Notes: generated by a model not told the origin, from the sequence alone. Numbered from the stretch's first letter, positions 27,693-36,781 are shown. The stretch: DNA of 64,000 nucleotides from Microbacterium pullorum (GCF_014836535.1 NZ_JACSQP010000002.1:372001-436000), one strand, 5' to 3'. Program-made: numbers and translations.

Positions 27693-28427
27693 ATGACCGA
27701 GAGCACGACCCACCCCGCACTCCGCCGCCCCGACGGCTCGGCCGTGCGGGTGCTGGTCGTCGACGACGAGCAGATGCTCACCGACCTGCTGTCGATGGCC
27801 CTGCGCATGGAAGGCTGGGAGGTGCGCACCGCGGCATCCGGATTCGACGCCCTGCAGGTGGCACGAGAGTTCGAACCCGACGCGATGGTGCTGGACATCA
27901 TGATGCCCGACCTCGACGGCATGGCCGTGCTGCAGCGCCTGCGTCACGCCGGCAACGACGTGCCCGTGCTGTTCCTGACCGCCAAGGATGCCGTCGGTGA
28001 CCGCGTCGCCGGGCTCACGGCGGGCGGTGACGACTACGTGACCAAGCCGTTCAGTCTGGAAGAGGTCGTCGCGCGACTGCGCGGCCTCATGCGCCGCGCC
28101 GGCACGGCCGCCGTCGCCGGCGCCGAGCCCATCCTGCGCGTGGGAGATCTCACCCTCAACGAAGACTCGCACGAGGTGGAGCGCGGCGGCCAGCAGATCG
28201 AGTTGACGGCGACGGAGTTCGAGCTGCTGCGTTACCTCATGCGCAACCAGCGTCGGGTGGTGTCGAAGGCACAGATCCTCGACCGGGTCTGGAACTACGA
28301 TTTCGGCGGCCGGTCGAGCGTGGTCGAGCTGTACATCTCGTACTTGCGCAAGAAGATCGACCAGGGTCGCGAGCCCCTCATCCACACCGTCCGCGGCGTC
28401 GGCTACATGATCAAAGCCCCCCAGTGA
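27693..28427 (+). CDS. Two-component response regulator, OmpR/PhoB family
   Basis: A 244-residue regulator. The receiver domain has VLVVDDEQMLTDLL, the phospho-acceptor Asp68 in VLDIMMPDLDGM, and FLTAKDAVGDRVAGLTAGGDDYVTKPF with the conserved Thr and Lys. The C-terminal winged-helix domain shows LTATEFELLRYLMRNQRRVVSK and SSVVELYISYLRKKID, then RGVGYMIK. ATG at 27693 is chosen over one 9 nt upstream because GGGGG precedes it. The stop overlaps the kinase start (GTGA), so the two are translationally coupled. It follows VanZ by 45 bp. Confidence 0.95.
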   Translation: MTESTTHPALRRPDGSAVRVLVVDDEQMLTDLLSMALRMEGWEVRTAASGFDALQVAREFEPDAMVLDIMMPDLDGMAVLQRLRHAGNDVPVLFLTAKDAVGDRVAGLTAGGDDYVTKPFSLEEVVARLRGLMRRAGTAAVAGAEPILRVGDLTLNEDSHEVERGGQQIELTATEFELLRYLMRNQRRVVSKAQILDRVWNYDFGGRSSVVELYISYLRKKIDQGREPLIHTVRGVGYMIKAPQ

Positions 28428-29956
28428 GCACCGTCGACGACTCGGTGGAACCCGCCCCGAGACACCGGCGCTGGAGTCTGCAGACCCGGCTGATCGTCGC
28501 GGTCGTCTCGATGGTGTCGCTCATCCTGATCGCGGTCGGATTGGCGACGGGGACCATCCTCGGCACGATCCTGCGAGAGAACCTCGACGCTCAGGTGCAG
28601 TCGGCGACCGCCGAGATCCGCGCGACCCCCGATCAGACCGCGGCCGATGTGCTGCAGGCCAGCCGCGAGGGCGCGGGGACGCTGCTGATCATGCGCACGG
28701 TCGACGAGACGACCGGCGCCTACATCGACGACGACCAGGACGTCGTCCCACTCGCCGCCGAGGAGCTGCGCAGGGTCGTCGACGCGATCGACTACCCGGG
28801 GTTCAGCACCATCACCGTGCCCGGGATGGGCGAGTACCGCGTCTTCGTGCGCGCCGAACCATCGGGCCTGTTCGCCGTGCTGGGGCTGCCGACCACCGAG
28901 GTGTCCGCCACGATCGCGCGCATCCTCACGACCGTGACGCTCGTCACCGCGGGTGGCCTGCTGCTGCTGGCGGCTGCGACCGCGCTGATCATCCGATCGT
29001 CGCTGCGGCCGCTGCGCGCCGTCGCCGACACCGCCACCCGTGTGGCCGCCCTGCCCATGTCCCACGGCGACGTGTCGATCGCCGAGCGCGTGCCGGAGTC
29101 CGAAGCCGACCCCGACACCGAGATCGGCCGCGTGGGCGCGGCCCTGAACACCCTGCTGGACCACGTCGGCGAGTCGCTCACCGCCCGGCAGCGCAACGAA
29201 GAGCGCATGCGGGCGTTCGTGGCCGACGCCAGTCACGAGCTGCGCACGCCCCTGGCATCCATCCGCGGCTACTCCGAGCTGTCGCTGCGGGCGCTGCGGG
29301 TGGCGCCGACGGCGCCCGAGACGGCGGACCAGACCCAGCAGTCGCTGGAGCGCATCCAGGCGCAGTCACTCCGGATGACCTCCCTCGTGGAGGATCTGCT
29401 TCTCCTGGCCCGCCTCGACGAGGGGCAGGAGCTCGTCTACGGTTCGGTCGATCTGTCGCAGCTGGCGATCGAGGCCGTCGGCGATGCCCGCGTGGCGGGC
29501 GAGGATCACGTGTGGCGGCTGGACGTGGGCGAAGACCCCGTGGTGATCGCCGGGGACGGCGCGCGCCTGCATCAGGTGGCGGCGAACCTGCTGGCCAACG
29601 CCCGCATCCACACCCCCACCGGCACCACCGTGACCACCACGGTCACGCGCGAGGACGGCGCCGCGGTGCTGCGCGTGCATGACGACGGCCCGGGGGTCGA
29701 CCCCGGCATCGTCGACGAGCTGTTCGAGCGGTTCGCCCGGGCCGACCGCTCCCGCACCCGCCAGACCGGCGGCACGGGGCTGGGTCTGTCGATCGCGGAT
29801 GCCATCGTCAAGGCGCACCACGGCGAACTGACCGTCGACAGCCGCCCCGGGGACACGACGTTCGAGGTGCGCCTGCCGTTCGTCGCGGTCGACGCCGACG
29901 AACAGGACGTCGACACCGATGACGGGACCGCGCAGGCCGCGACAGCTGCGAGCTGA
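28424..29956 (+). CDS. Two-component sensor histidine kinase
   Basis: A 510-residue membrane kinase. The N-terminal cytosolic stretch and first helix (LIVAVVSMVSLILIAVGLAT) are followed by an outside sensory region (about residues 50-160), second helix (ILTTVTLVTAGGLLLLAAATALII), a HAMP domain with SSLRPLRAVADTA, the DHp domain with phospho-acceptor His271 in VADASHELRTPLASIRG, and a HATPase domain containing HQVAANLLANARIHTP, DDGPGVDPGI and GTGLGLSIADAIVKAH. The sensory region lacks a recognised domain, so the signal is unknown. It ends 10 bp before the convergent electron-transfer operon. Confidence 0.95.
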   Translation: MSTVDDSVEPAPRHRRWSLQTRLIVAVVSMVSLILIAVGLATGTILGTILRENLDAQVQSATAEIRATPDQTAADVLQASREGAGTLLIMRTVDETTGAYIDDDQDVVPLAAEELRRVVDAIDYPGFSTITVPGMGEYRVFVRAEPSGLFAVLGLPTTEVSATIARILTTVTLVTAGGLLLLAAATALIIRSSLRPLRAVADTATRVAALPMSHGDVSIAERVPESEADPDTEIGRVGAALNTLLDHVGESLTARQRNEERMRAFVADASHELRTPLASIRGYSELSLRALRVAPTAPETADQTQQSLERIQAQSLRMTSLVEDLLLLARLDEGQELVYGSVDLSQLAIEAVGDARVAGEDHVWRLDVGEDPVVIAGDGARLHQVAANLLANARIHTPTGTTVTTTVTREDGAAVLRVHDDGPGVDPGIVDELFERFARADRSRTRQTGGTGLGLSIADAIVKAHHGELTVDSRPGDTTFEVRLPFVAVDADEQDVDTDDGTAQAATAAS

Positions 29957-29966
29957 GGCCCGGCGC

Positions 29967-31508
29967 TCAGTACCCCGAGAACGCGTCCGTCGTGATCGAG
30001 CGGGCCTTCTCCAGCGCAGGCGCCAGCTCGGCGATCAGCCGCGGCGGCCCCGAGATGTAGGCGTGGCGTGCCGCGATGTCGGGGATGACCCGCAGCAGCC
30101 CGTCGGCGTCGAGACGCACCCCGCGCGCCCACGTCCAGTGAGCCGGCAGGTCGGCGGGCCGGTCGCGCGTGAAGACGATGACCGGCACCCCTGCGGCGGT
30201 GAGCTCGTCGCGGAACGCGAGCTCCGAAGCGTCGGAGGCGACGTAGACGAGCACGATGTCGCGGTGCTGATCGGTCAGCCGCAGCTGTGTGAGCTGCGAC
30301 ACGAACGGCGTCACACCGATGCCGGCGGCGACCATCAGTACGGGGCTCGTCTCCCGGCGGGGCAGGACGAAGTCACCCCAGACGCCGGTGACGGCGAGCG
30401 GGTCGCCCGGCTGCACCGCGGCGAGGGCCTTCTTGTAGCTCGACTGCGACCCGGTGCCCTCACGGAACGCGATGCGCAGCTGCGGCAGCTCGGCCGGAGC
30501 CGACACGATGCTGAACTCGCGCCGCGTGCCGCGGGCGTCGGGGTGGTGGTGCGGCACCTCGAGTTCGAGGAACTGTCCCGGCACGAACGACAGCCGCCGC
30601 TTGGTGCGGAAGCTCAGCTGCCGCACCGTGGGGGTGAGCTCGGCGCGGTCGGTGAGCGTCAGGCTCACCGAGGCGCGCCAGGCGAAGAAGAACGCCACGA
30701 GGTTGCCGACCAGCAGGGCTCGCTCCTGGCCGAGGGTCATGACGCCGATGTCGATGGGCCAGCCGGCCAGCACACCGACCACCGCTGCGACGGTGAGCTG
30801 CTGCCAGCGGCGCGGCGGCAGCGTGAGGGGCTCGGACAGCATGAACGCGCCGAGGAAGAGGAACGGCGACTGCGTGACGATCTGCCAGAGCATCTCGCCG
30901 CCCACGATCGGCAGCCCTGCCTGCTGGTACTGCGCCGACGTGCGCACGAACGCCACGGCGACGGCGATGACGAGGAACACTGCGATGATGCGCACCTTCT
31001 CGGTGCGCATCAGCACGACCCCGCCCAGCAGCAGCACCGGCAGCGCGAGCGCGGGGGTGCCCACCCACCAGGCCGACGTGCCGATGCCGGCGAGCGTGAC
31101 CACCGTCGCCCCGACCGCGGCCGGGTTGAAGATGTGCCGGCCCCGCCAGGCCAGCAGGTACTTCGACAGCGACGCCACCGCGCCGCCGACCGCGATGCCC
31201 AGCAGCGGCAGCGGCTCGATCGAGGGGGCCAGCACGAACAGCAGAATGTGCGCGGTGATGAGCGACGACTCCACGCGCCACGGCAGCTTCAGCAGTCGCT
31301 GCGCCGCGGCATCCACCACGCTGCACGCCACGGCCAGCACGACCAGCGTCGCCACCAGTTCCAGCGGCGTGGGACCCACCAGCCCGAACAGCGACAGCAC
31401 GATCGCGAGCACGGCGAGCACGCCGAGGGCGGACAGCACCAGGCGGTACATCGACACGCGCCCGAGCACGGCGAACACGCGACTCCACACGGAGGTCAAC
31501 GACCCCAT
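29967..31508 (-). CDS. RnfD/NqrB-like membrane domain fused to ferredoxin--NADP reductase-type oxidoreductase
   Basis: A 513-residue fusion. Residues about 1-290 form roughly nine membrane helices of the NqrB/RnfD family (ITAHILLFVLAPSIEPLPLLGIAVGG, NPAAVGATVV). Residues about 300-513 form a cytosolic FNR module: FAD site RREFSIVSAP, FVPGQFLELEV, NAD(P)-binding MVAAGIGVTPFVSQL and VYVASDASELAFR. It would take electrons from NAD(P)H through FAD and pass them across the membrane. It is the last gene of an operon with an FMN-binding lipoprotein and ApbE. Its ATG overlaps a short upstream frame (TGATG) and has no ribosome site of its own, suggesting coupling. Confidence 0.88.
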   Translation of the reverse strand: MGSLTSVWSRVFAVLGRVSMYRLVLSALGVLAVLAIVLSLFGLVGPTPLELVATLVVLAVACSVVDAAAQRLLKLPWRVESSLITAHILLFVLAPSIEPLPLLGIAVGGAVASLSKYLLAWRGRHIFNPAAVGATVVTLAGIGTSAWWVGTPALALPVLLLGGVVLMRTEKVRIIAVFLVIAVAVAFVRTSAQYQQAGLPIVGGEMLWQIVTQSPFLFLGAFMLSEPLTLPPRRWQQLTVAAVVGVLAGWPIDIGVMTLGQERALLVGNLVAFFFAWRASVSLTLTDRAELTPTVRQLSFRTKRRLSFVPGQFLELEVPHHHPDARGTRREFSIVSAPAELPQLRIAFREGTGSQSSYKKALAAVQPGDPLAVTGVWGDFVLPRRETSPVLMVAAGIGVTPFVSQLTQLRLTDQHRDIVLVYVASDASELAFRDELTAAGVPVIVFTRDRPADLPAHWTWARGVRLDADGLLRVIPDIAARHAYISGPPRLIAELAPALEKARSITTDAFSGY

Positions 31509-31591
31509 CAGACGGCCTGCAGGGGCTCGGCAGCGATGCGCCGCATGCCGTCCCGTGCGACGGCGACGACGTGGGCGGGCAGGTCAGTCAT
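31508..31591 (-). CDS. Possible 27-residue translational coupling peptide upstream of the reductase
   Basis: The frame begins ATG at 31591, reads MTDLPAHVVAVARDGMRRIA and ends in a stop whose A is the first base of the reductase ATG (TGATG). It begins 11 nt after the apbE stop. No ribosome site is obvious upstream, and the peptide has no recognised family. It could be a coupling leader or a chance frame; I favour the first because the reductase start has no Shine-Dalgarno sequence of its own. Confidence 0.35.
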   Translation of the reverse strand: MTDLPAHVVAVARDGMRRIAAEPLQAV

Positions 31592-31601
31592 GGCATCCAC
31601 G

Positions 31602-32480
31602 CTAGCGCGACCCGGTGAAGACGTCCGCCGGGCAGCCCGGTGACCAGTCGACCGTACCGTCGGTGCTCATGCGCACCCACGCCACCCGCCACCGCGCCGC
31701 GAGCTGCTCGCCGCCGGCGAAGAACAGCGCCGTCGCGATCGCGTCGGCCGTCATCGCCGTGTGGGCCACCGCCCAGGTGGCCGCGATCGTGCGCACCGGT
31801 TCGCCGGTGCGGGCGTCGAGCACGTGATGCAGGCCCTCGCCCCAGGCGCGGTGGTTGACCGCCGAGGCGCACAGGGCGGCGTCGGTCACCTCCCACACCC
31901 CGATGGCGCGGGACGGGTCGTAGGGATGCTCCAGACCGATGCGCTGCACCGGCCCCCGCACGGCGATGTCGCCGCCGGCATCGACGATGAGGTCGCCACC
32001 CGTCCAGGGTTCGAGCGCCGCGCACACGAGGTCGACGAGGCGACCTTTGCCGAGCGCGCCGACGTCGATGGTCGCGGGCGCCGCCAGGCGCAGCGCCTCC
32101 TCATCCCACGAGAGCCGGGAGCGCCAGTCACCGGCGGCGGGCAGGGCGCCGCGGTCGACGAGGCTGTATGCCGCGTCATAGCCGCGATGCGCGAGGGCGT
32201 CGCCGACGAGCGGGTCCACCGCACCGCCGGTGGCGTCGGTGAGCGCCGCATACGCAGCCAGCATGTCGGCAGCGTCGGGCGGGGCGGGCACGGTGCCGCC
32301 GTCACGGGCCAGGCGGGCGACGACCGAGTCGTCGCGGAAGCGGGACCACTCCTGATCGAAACGGTCGATCACGGCGGATGCCGCGGCGCGCGCGGCCGGC
32401 TCGAGAGGTGCCGCCGTCTCGATCTCCCAGCGGGTGCCGATCGCCTCGAACCGCCAGACCGCGCGCGCCGGGTCGGTCAC
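31602..32480 (-). CDS. apbE: FAD:protein FMN transferase (ApbE family)
   Basis: A 292-residue ApbE-type enzyme that covalently attaches FMN to Ser/Thr of partner proteins outside the cytosol. Motifs: FEAIGTRWEIE, FDQEWSRFRDDS, the flavin pocket GAVDPLVGDALAHRGYD, TIDVGALGKGRLVD, LIVDAGGDIAVRG, NHRAWGEGLHHVLDARTG and the Mg-binding end AMTADAIATALFF. There is no visible signal peptide, unusual if it acts outside, though some are exported with partners or act before export. GTG at 32480 overlaps the stop of the FMN-binding gene by 4 nt. Its likely substrate is Thr133 of the neighbouring lipoprotein. Confidence 0.92.
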   Translation of the reverse strand: MTDPARAVWRFEAIGTRWEIETAAPLEPAARAAASAVIDRFDQEWSRFRDDSVVARLARDGGTVPAPPDAADMLAAYAALTDATGGAVDPLVGDALAHRGYDAAYSLVDRGALPAAGDWRSRLSWDEEALRLAAPATIDVGALGKGRLVDLVCAALEPWTGGDLIVDAGGDIAVRGPVQRIGLEHPYDPSRAIGVWEVTDAALCASAVNHRAWGEGLHHVLDARTGEPVRTIAATWAVAHTAMTADAIATALFFAGGEQLAARWRVAWVRMSTDGTVDWSPGCPADVFTGSR

Positions 32481-32929
32481 TGCGCCGCGTCGGCCTTGAT
32501 CTGCTCGATCGCCTGGTTGAAGCCGCCGCTGGTGAGCGACGACCCCGCGACACGGCTCACCGAGATCTCGTCGATGTCCTTGCCGACGACGACATCCGAG
32601 ATGCCGCCGATGAACTGCCCTTGGTAGCGCTCCGACTCCGGACGGGTCGGGTCGCCCACGACCTCCACGGCGGTGATGACGTCGTCGGCGAGGTCGACGG
32701 TCACCTGGATCTGCTCGACGGATTCCGGCGTCGAGTACGAGCCGGTCGCCTCGTATGTGCCGTCGGCGTAGGTGGCCTCGCCACCGGCGGATCCGCTGCC
32801 GTCGTCGGTGGCGGATCCGGCCGTGGCGGTCTCCCCCGCCGCGCATCCGGTGAGGAGCACGATGCCGGCGACGCCGGCGAGGGCGGCGGTGCGGCGGACG
32901 GAGCGGGGAGCGTCGGTGATGCGTGTCAT
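32477..32929 (-). CDS. FMN-binding domain lipoprotein
   Basis: A 150-residue lipoprotein. The lipobox LLTGC places the lipidated Cys at residue 29. A Gly/Ser/Thr linker follows, then an FMN_bind domain: YADGTYEATGSY, VTVDLADDVITAVEVVG and the flavinylation site AGSSLTSGGF, in which Thr133 matches the acceptor pattern. ApbE-family enzymes attach FMN there through phosphoester. The protein would carry electrons at the outer face of the membrane. The ATG has GAGGAGG upstream. It starts the operon with apbE and the RnfD-like/FNR fusion. Confidence 0.9.
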   Translation of the reverse strand: MTRITDAPRSVRRTAALAGVAGIVLLTGCAAGETATAGSATDDGSGSAGGEATYADGTYEATGSYSTPESVEQIQVTVDLADDVITAVEVVGDPTRPESERYQGQFIGGISDVVVGKDIDEISVSRVAGSSLTSGGFNQAIEQIKADAAQ

Positions 32930-33000
32930 GGGGGTCCTCCTCGTGACCGGCGTGGACTTCTCACGCTAGTCAGCCACGCACGCAGAACCCTCCGAAATCC

Positions 33001-35739
33001 CTATGCATCCGCATGCACGGGGCGCCGGCGCAGGGCCTTGAGCGCCTCGACGGCGAGGAAGATCCCGATCGACAGGATCAGCGGGAGCACCCACGATCCC
33101 GGCTGGAGCGGACGGGAACCGAACAGATCGTTCATGAACGGCACGTACGTGTACACCAGCTGCAGCGCGATGAGGGCAGCCGCCGACCACCAGATGATGC
33201 GGTTGCCGCGGAAGACGTCGAACGTGAGGCTCGAGCGCGTCATGAATCGACAGTTGAACAGGTACGCCAGCTGCCCGAGGGCGAGCATGGCGACGGCTTC
33301 GGTGCGCGCATAGTCGATGTCGACGCCGGTGGCGGCCACGCTGTAGAAGAGGCCGATCGCAGCACCGCCGATGAGCAGCGACACCACCGCGACGAACCCG
33401 AGTTCGCCGGCGCTCACGAGCGACCCCCCGGGTTTGCGTGGCGGCCGGGTCATGATGCCGCGCTCGGCGGGCTCGTAGGCCAGCGCGAGAGACAGCGTGA
33501 TGGCGGTGACCATGTTGATCCACAGCACCTGCACGGGCGTCAGCGGCAGCGCCAGCCCGAACACGATCGCCACCAGGATCACGAGCGACTGCGCGCCGTT
33601 GGTGGGGAGGAGGAACACGACCGATTTGCGCAGATTGTCGTAGATGCGCCGGCCTTCGCGGATGGCGCCGCGGATGGTGGCGAAGTTGTCGTCCGCCAGC
33701 ACGATCTCCGCCGCCTCCTTCGTGGCCTCGGTGCCCTTGATGCCCATCGCGATACCGACGTCGGCGCGGGTGAGGGCCGGTGCGTCGTTGACGCCGTCTC
33801 CGGTCATCGCGACCACCTCGCCGTGGGACTGCAGCGCCCGCACGATGCGGATCTTGTGCTCGGGGCTGGTGCGCGCATACACGTCGACGTCCTGCACGAC
33901 GCGCGACAGCTGGTCTTGGCTCATCGCCTCCAGCTCGGTGCCGGTGAGCACCCGCACGTCGTCGCCGGAGGCGAGGCCCATCTCGCGGCTGATCGCGACG
34001 GCGGTGCCGGCGTGGTCACCGGTGATCATCTTCACGCGGATGCCGGCGGTGTGGCAGTCGGCGATGGCTTCGATCGCCTCGGGGCGCGGCGGGTCGAGGA
34101 TGCCCCACAGGCCCAGGAACTCGAGGTCGCTGAGGTCGTCGATCTGCAGCTCAGCGCCTGCGGGAGCGGGCTTGCGGGCGGCGGCGAGCACGCGCAGACC
34201 CTGCGCGCTGAGGTCGTCGATGGCGCCTTCCCAGAACGGGATGTCGAGGGCCACCGGCCCCGCGTCGCCGCGCTGCGTGCGCGAGCGCTCCAGCAGACGG
34301 TCGGGTGCGCCCTTGACGAGGATGGCCCGGGAGCCGTCGGGGGCCTCGTTGAGGGTGGCCATGAACTTGTTCGCCGAGTCGAACGGCACGACGCCCACGC
34401 GGCGCGCACCCTCGGACGAGACGCCGCCCTTCATCGCGATGACCTTCAAAGCCCCCTCGGTGGGTTCGCCGACGAGCGTCCATCTGCCGGGTCCGTCGCC
34501 CTCCCCCACGGACGGATCCGGCACGATGTGCGCGTCGTTGCAGAGGGTCGCGACCGCCAGGAGCGGTGCGAGGTCGCGGCGCTGCTCGGCCGTTGCGGCG
34601 GCATCGGGATGCATCGCCGGGCTGATGCGGCCCGCCGGGTCGTAGCCGAGGCCCGTGGTGACGTAGGAGCCGCGGGCGGTGACCAGTCGGCGCACCGTCA
34701 TCTCGTTCTTGGTGAGGGTGCCCGTCTTGTCGCTGCAGACGGTGGTGACCGCCCCCAGGGTCTCGACCGACGCGAGCTTGCGGGTGATGGCGTTGCGCCG
34801 TGCCATCTGCTGCACGCCGATGGCGAGTGTGATCGTCACGAGGGCCGGCAGACCCTCGGGGATCGCGGCGACGGCGAAGCCGATCGTCGCCGAGATGAGG
34901 TCACCGAAGGGCATGTCGTGCAGGAACCGACCGATGAGCAGCATGACCGCGGCCATGCCGAGGATCACGATCGTCAGCACACGTCCGAACGAGTCGAGCT
35001 GCTTGGTCAGTGGCGTCGTGATCGACCCCGCCTCGCCCACCAGCGCCTGGATCGTGCCGATCTCGGTCCGCCCGCCGGTGGCGGTGACGATGCCCCGGCC
35101 CTGACCGGCTGCGACGATCGTGCCGGAGAACGCCATCGAGCTGCGGTCACCGACACCGGCATCCGCCGGTACCGGTTCGACGTCCTTCGACGACGGCACC
35201 GATTCGCCGGTGAGCGCCGCCTCGTCGATGCGCAACTGGATCGACTGGAACAGCCGCAGGTCGGCGGGCACCTTGTCGCCGGGCATGAGCCGCACGACGT
35301 CGCCGGGGACGAGCTCGGCGGCCGGGACCGTGGCCCACGCCCCGTCGCGGCGCACGCCGGCGTCGCTGGAGAGCATGCTGCGGATGCCGGCCAGCGCCTT
35401 CTCGGCGCGGCCTTCCTGCACGAACCCGATCACCGCGTTGATGATCGCGACCGCCATGATCACCCAGAAATCCAGCCAGTCGGCCATGATCGCCTTGATG
35501 ACCGCGGCGCCCAGCAGGATGTAGATGAGCGTGTCGTTGAAGTGCGCGAGGAACCGCAGGATCGCCGGCTGACGCGGCGGCTCCGGCAGTTCGTTGCGCC
35601 CCACGACCGCGAGCCGCTCGGCCGCCTCGGCGGAACTGAGCCCGCCGCGCTGCGAGCCCAGCTCACGCTCGACCTCCGCGACATCCAGGGCGAACGGCCG
35701 GGTGACCGTGACGGGGACCTGCGTGTCGCGCGGGGTCAT
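33001..35739 (-). CDS. Cation-translocating P-type ATPase (P2 type, CtpF/PMR1-like)
   Basis: A 912-residue transporter. The N-terminal cation-ATPase domain is followed by the actuator (SDAGVRRDGAWATVPAAELVPGDVVRL, ALTGESVPSSK), helix 4 with AIPEGLPALVTI, the phosphorylation motif CSDKTGTLTKNEM, KGAPDRLLERSRT in the nucleotide domain, the hinge MITGDHAGTA, TGDGVNDAPAL and six C-terminal helices. PEGL is P2-type. Helix 6 reads NMVTAITLSLAL: the Asp after Thr that binds Ca2+ in PMR1/SERCA is Ala here, so Ca2+ specificity should not be assumed. It lies 8 bp downstream of prs and may be transcribed with it. Confidence 0.93.
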   Translation of the reverse strand: MTPRDTQVPVTVTRPFALDVAEVERELGSQRGGLSSAEAAERLAVVGRNELPEPPRQPAILRFLAHFNDTLIYILLGAAVIKAIMADWLDFWVIMAVAIINAVIGFVQEGRAEKALAGIRSMLSSDAGVRRDGAWATVPAAELVPGDVVRLMPGDKVPADLRLFQSIQLRIDEAALTGESVPSSKDVEPVPADAGVGDRSSMAFSGTIVAAGQGRGIVTATGGRTEIGTIQALVGEAGSITTPLTKQLDSFGRVLTIVILGMAAVMLLIGRFLHDMPFGDLISATIGFAVAAIPEGLPALVTITLAIGVQQMARRNAITRKLASVETLGAVTTVCSDKTGTLTKNEMTVRRLVTARGSYVTTGLGYDPAGRISPAMHPDAAATAEQRRDLAPLLAVATLCNDAHIVPDPSVGEGDGPGRWTLVGEPTEGALKVIAMKGGVSSEGARRVGVVPFDSANKFMATLNEAPDGSRAILVKGAPDRLLERSRTQRGDAGPVALDIPFWEGAIDDLSAQGLRVLAAARKPAPAGAELQIDDLSDLEFLGLWGILDPPRPEAIEAIADCHTAGIRVKMITGDHAGTAVAISREMGLASGDDVRVLTGTELEAMSQDQLSRVVQDVDVYARTSPEHKIRIVRALQSHGEVVAMTGDGVNDAPALTRADVGIAMGIKGTEATKEAAEIVLADDNFATIRGAIREGRRIYDNLRKSVVFLLPTNGAQSLVILVAIVFGLALPLTPVQVLWINMVTAITLSLALAYEPAERGIMTRPPRKPGGSLVSAGELGFVAVVSLLIGGAAIGLFYSVAATGVDIDYARTEAVAMLALGQLAYLFNCRFMTRSSLTFDVFRGNRIIWWSAAALIALQLVYTYVPFMNDLFGSRPLQPGSWVLPLILSIGIFLAVEALKALRRRPVHADA

Positions 35740-35746
35740 GATGCTC

Positions 35747-36781
35747 CTATGCGGCGCCGTCGAACATGCTCGTGACCGACCCGTCTTCGAAGACCTCCTG
35801 GATGCCGCGTGCGAGCAGCGGCGCGATGGGGAGGACCGTGAGGCTCGGGAACCTCTTGTGCTCGGGAACCGGGACGGTGTCGGTGACCACGACCTCGTCG
35901 ATCGCCTCGCTCTGCAGGCGCTCGCTGGCCGGGTCGCTGAAGATCGCGTGGGTGGCGGCGACGATCACGCGCTGCGCACCGTTCTTCTTCAGCGCCTCGG
36001 CGGCCTTCACGATCGTGCCGCCGGTGTCGATCATGTCGTCCACGAGCAGGCACACCCGGCCCGAGACGTCACCGACGATCTCGTTGACGGTGACCTGGTT
36101 GGCCACGTTCGGGTCGCGGCGCTTGTGGATGATCGCCAGCGGTGCACCCAGGCTGTCCGACCAGGTGTCGGCCACGCGCACGCGGCCGGTGTCGGGCGAG
36201 ACGACGGTGAGGGCGGCGCGATCGGCCTCCGACAGCGTGTTGCGGAAGTACTCCAGCAGCACCGGCTTGGCGAAGAGGTGGTCCACAGGTCCGTCGAAGA
36301 AACCCTGGATCTGCGCGGCGTGGAGGTCCACGCTCATGACGCGGTCGGCGCCCGCGGTCTTCAGCAGGTCGGCGACGAGGCGGGCCGAGATGGGCTCGCG
36401 GCCGCGGCCCTTCTTGTCCTGGCGTGAGTACGGGAAGTACGGCGCCACCACGGTGATGCGCTTGGCGGACGCACGCTTGGCGGCATCCAGCATGATGAGC
36501 AGCTCCATGAGCCACTCGTTCACCGGCGGGCCGAACGACTGGATGAGGAAGACGTCGCAGCCGCGGATGGAGACCTCGAACCGGGTGAGGATCTCCCCCG
36601 ATGCGAACGTGCGGTACTCGGTCGGCACGAGTTCGGTGCCGATGTGCTCGACGACCTCTCGTGCGAGAGCGAGGTGTGACCGACCGGAGGCGACGACGAG
36701 CCGCTTCTTCGTCTTGGCGACGACGCCGGGGGCGATGTCCCGGCTCCTGTCGAGGTCTACCGTCTTGTTCTTACGCGCCAT
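35747..36781 (-). CDS. prs: Ribose-phosphate pyrophosphokinase
   Basis: A 344-residue enzyme making PRPP from ribose-5-phosphate and ATP. Motifs: SGRSHLALAREV, the ATP loop with EILTRFEVSIRGCDVFLIQSF, PYFPYSRQDKKGRGREPISARL, DLHAAQIQGFFDGPVDHLFAKPVL, and the PRPP-binding LVDDMIDTGGTIVKAAEAL. The start is extended about 20 residues relative to the shortest family members, as usual in Microbacteriaceae. It overlaps the glmU stop by 11 nt, a conserved actinobacterial pairing. PRPP feeds nucleotide, His and NAD synthesis. Confidence 0.96.
   Translation of the reverse strand: MARKNKTVDLDRSRDIAPGVVAKTKKRLVVASGRSHLALAREVVEHIGTELVPTEYRTFASGEILTRFEVSIRGCDVFLIQSFGPPVNEWLMELLIMLDAAKRASAKRITVVAPYFPYSRQDKKGRGREPISARLVADLLKTAGADRVMSVDLHAAQIQGFFDGPVDHLFAKPVLLEYFRNTLSEADRAALTVVSPDTGRVRVADTWSDSLGAPLAIIHKRRDPNVANQVTVNEIVGDVSGRVCLLVDDMIDTGGTIVKAAEALKKNGAQRVIVAATHAIFSDPASERLQSEAIDEVVVTDTVPVPEHKRFPSLTVLPIAPLLARGIQEVFEDGSVTSMFDGAA

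Noticed and set aside
33013..35775. A 920-residue plus-strand frame opposite the P-type ATPase
   Set aside because: Antisense shadow; no motif or start signal.
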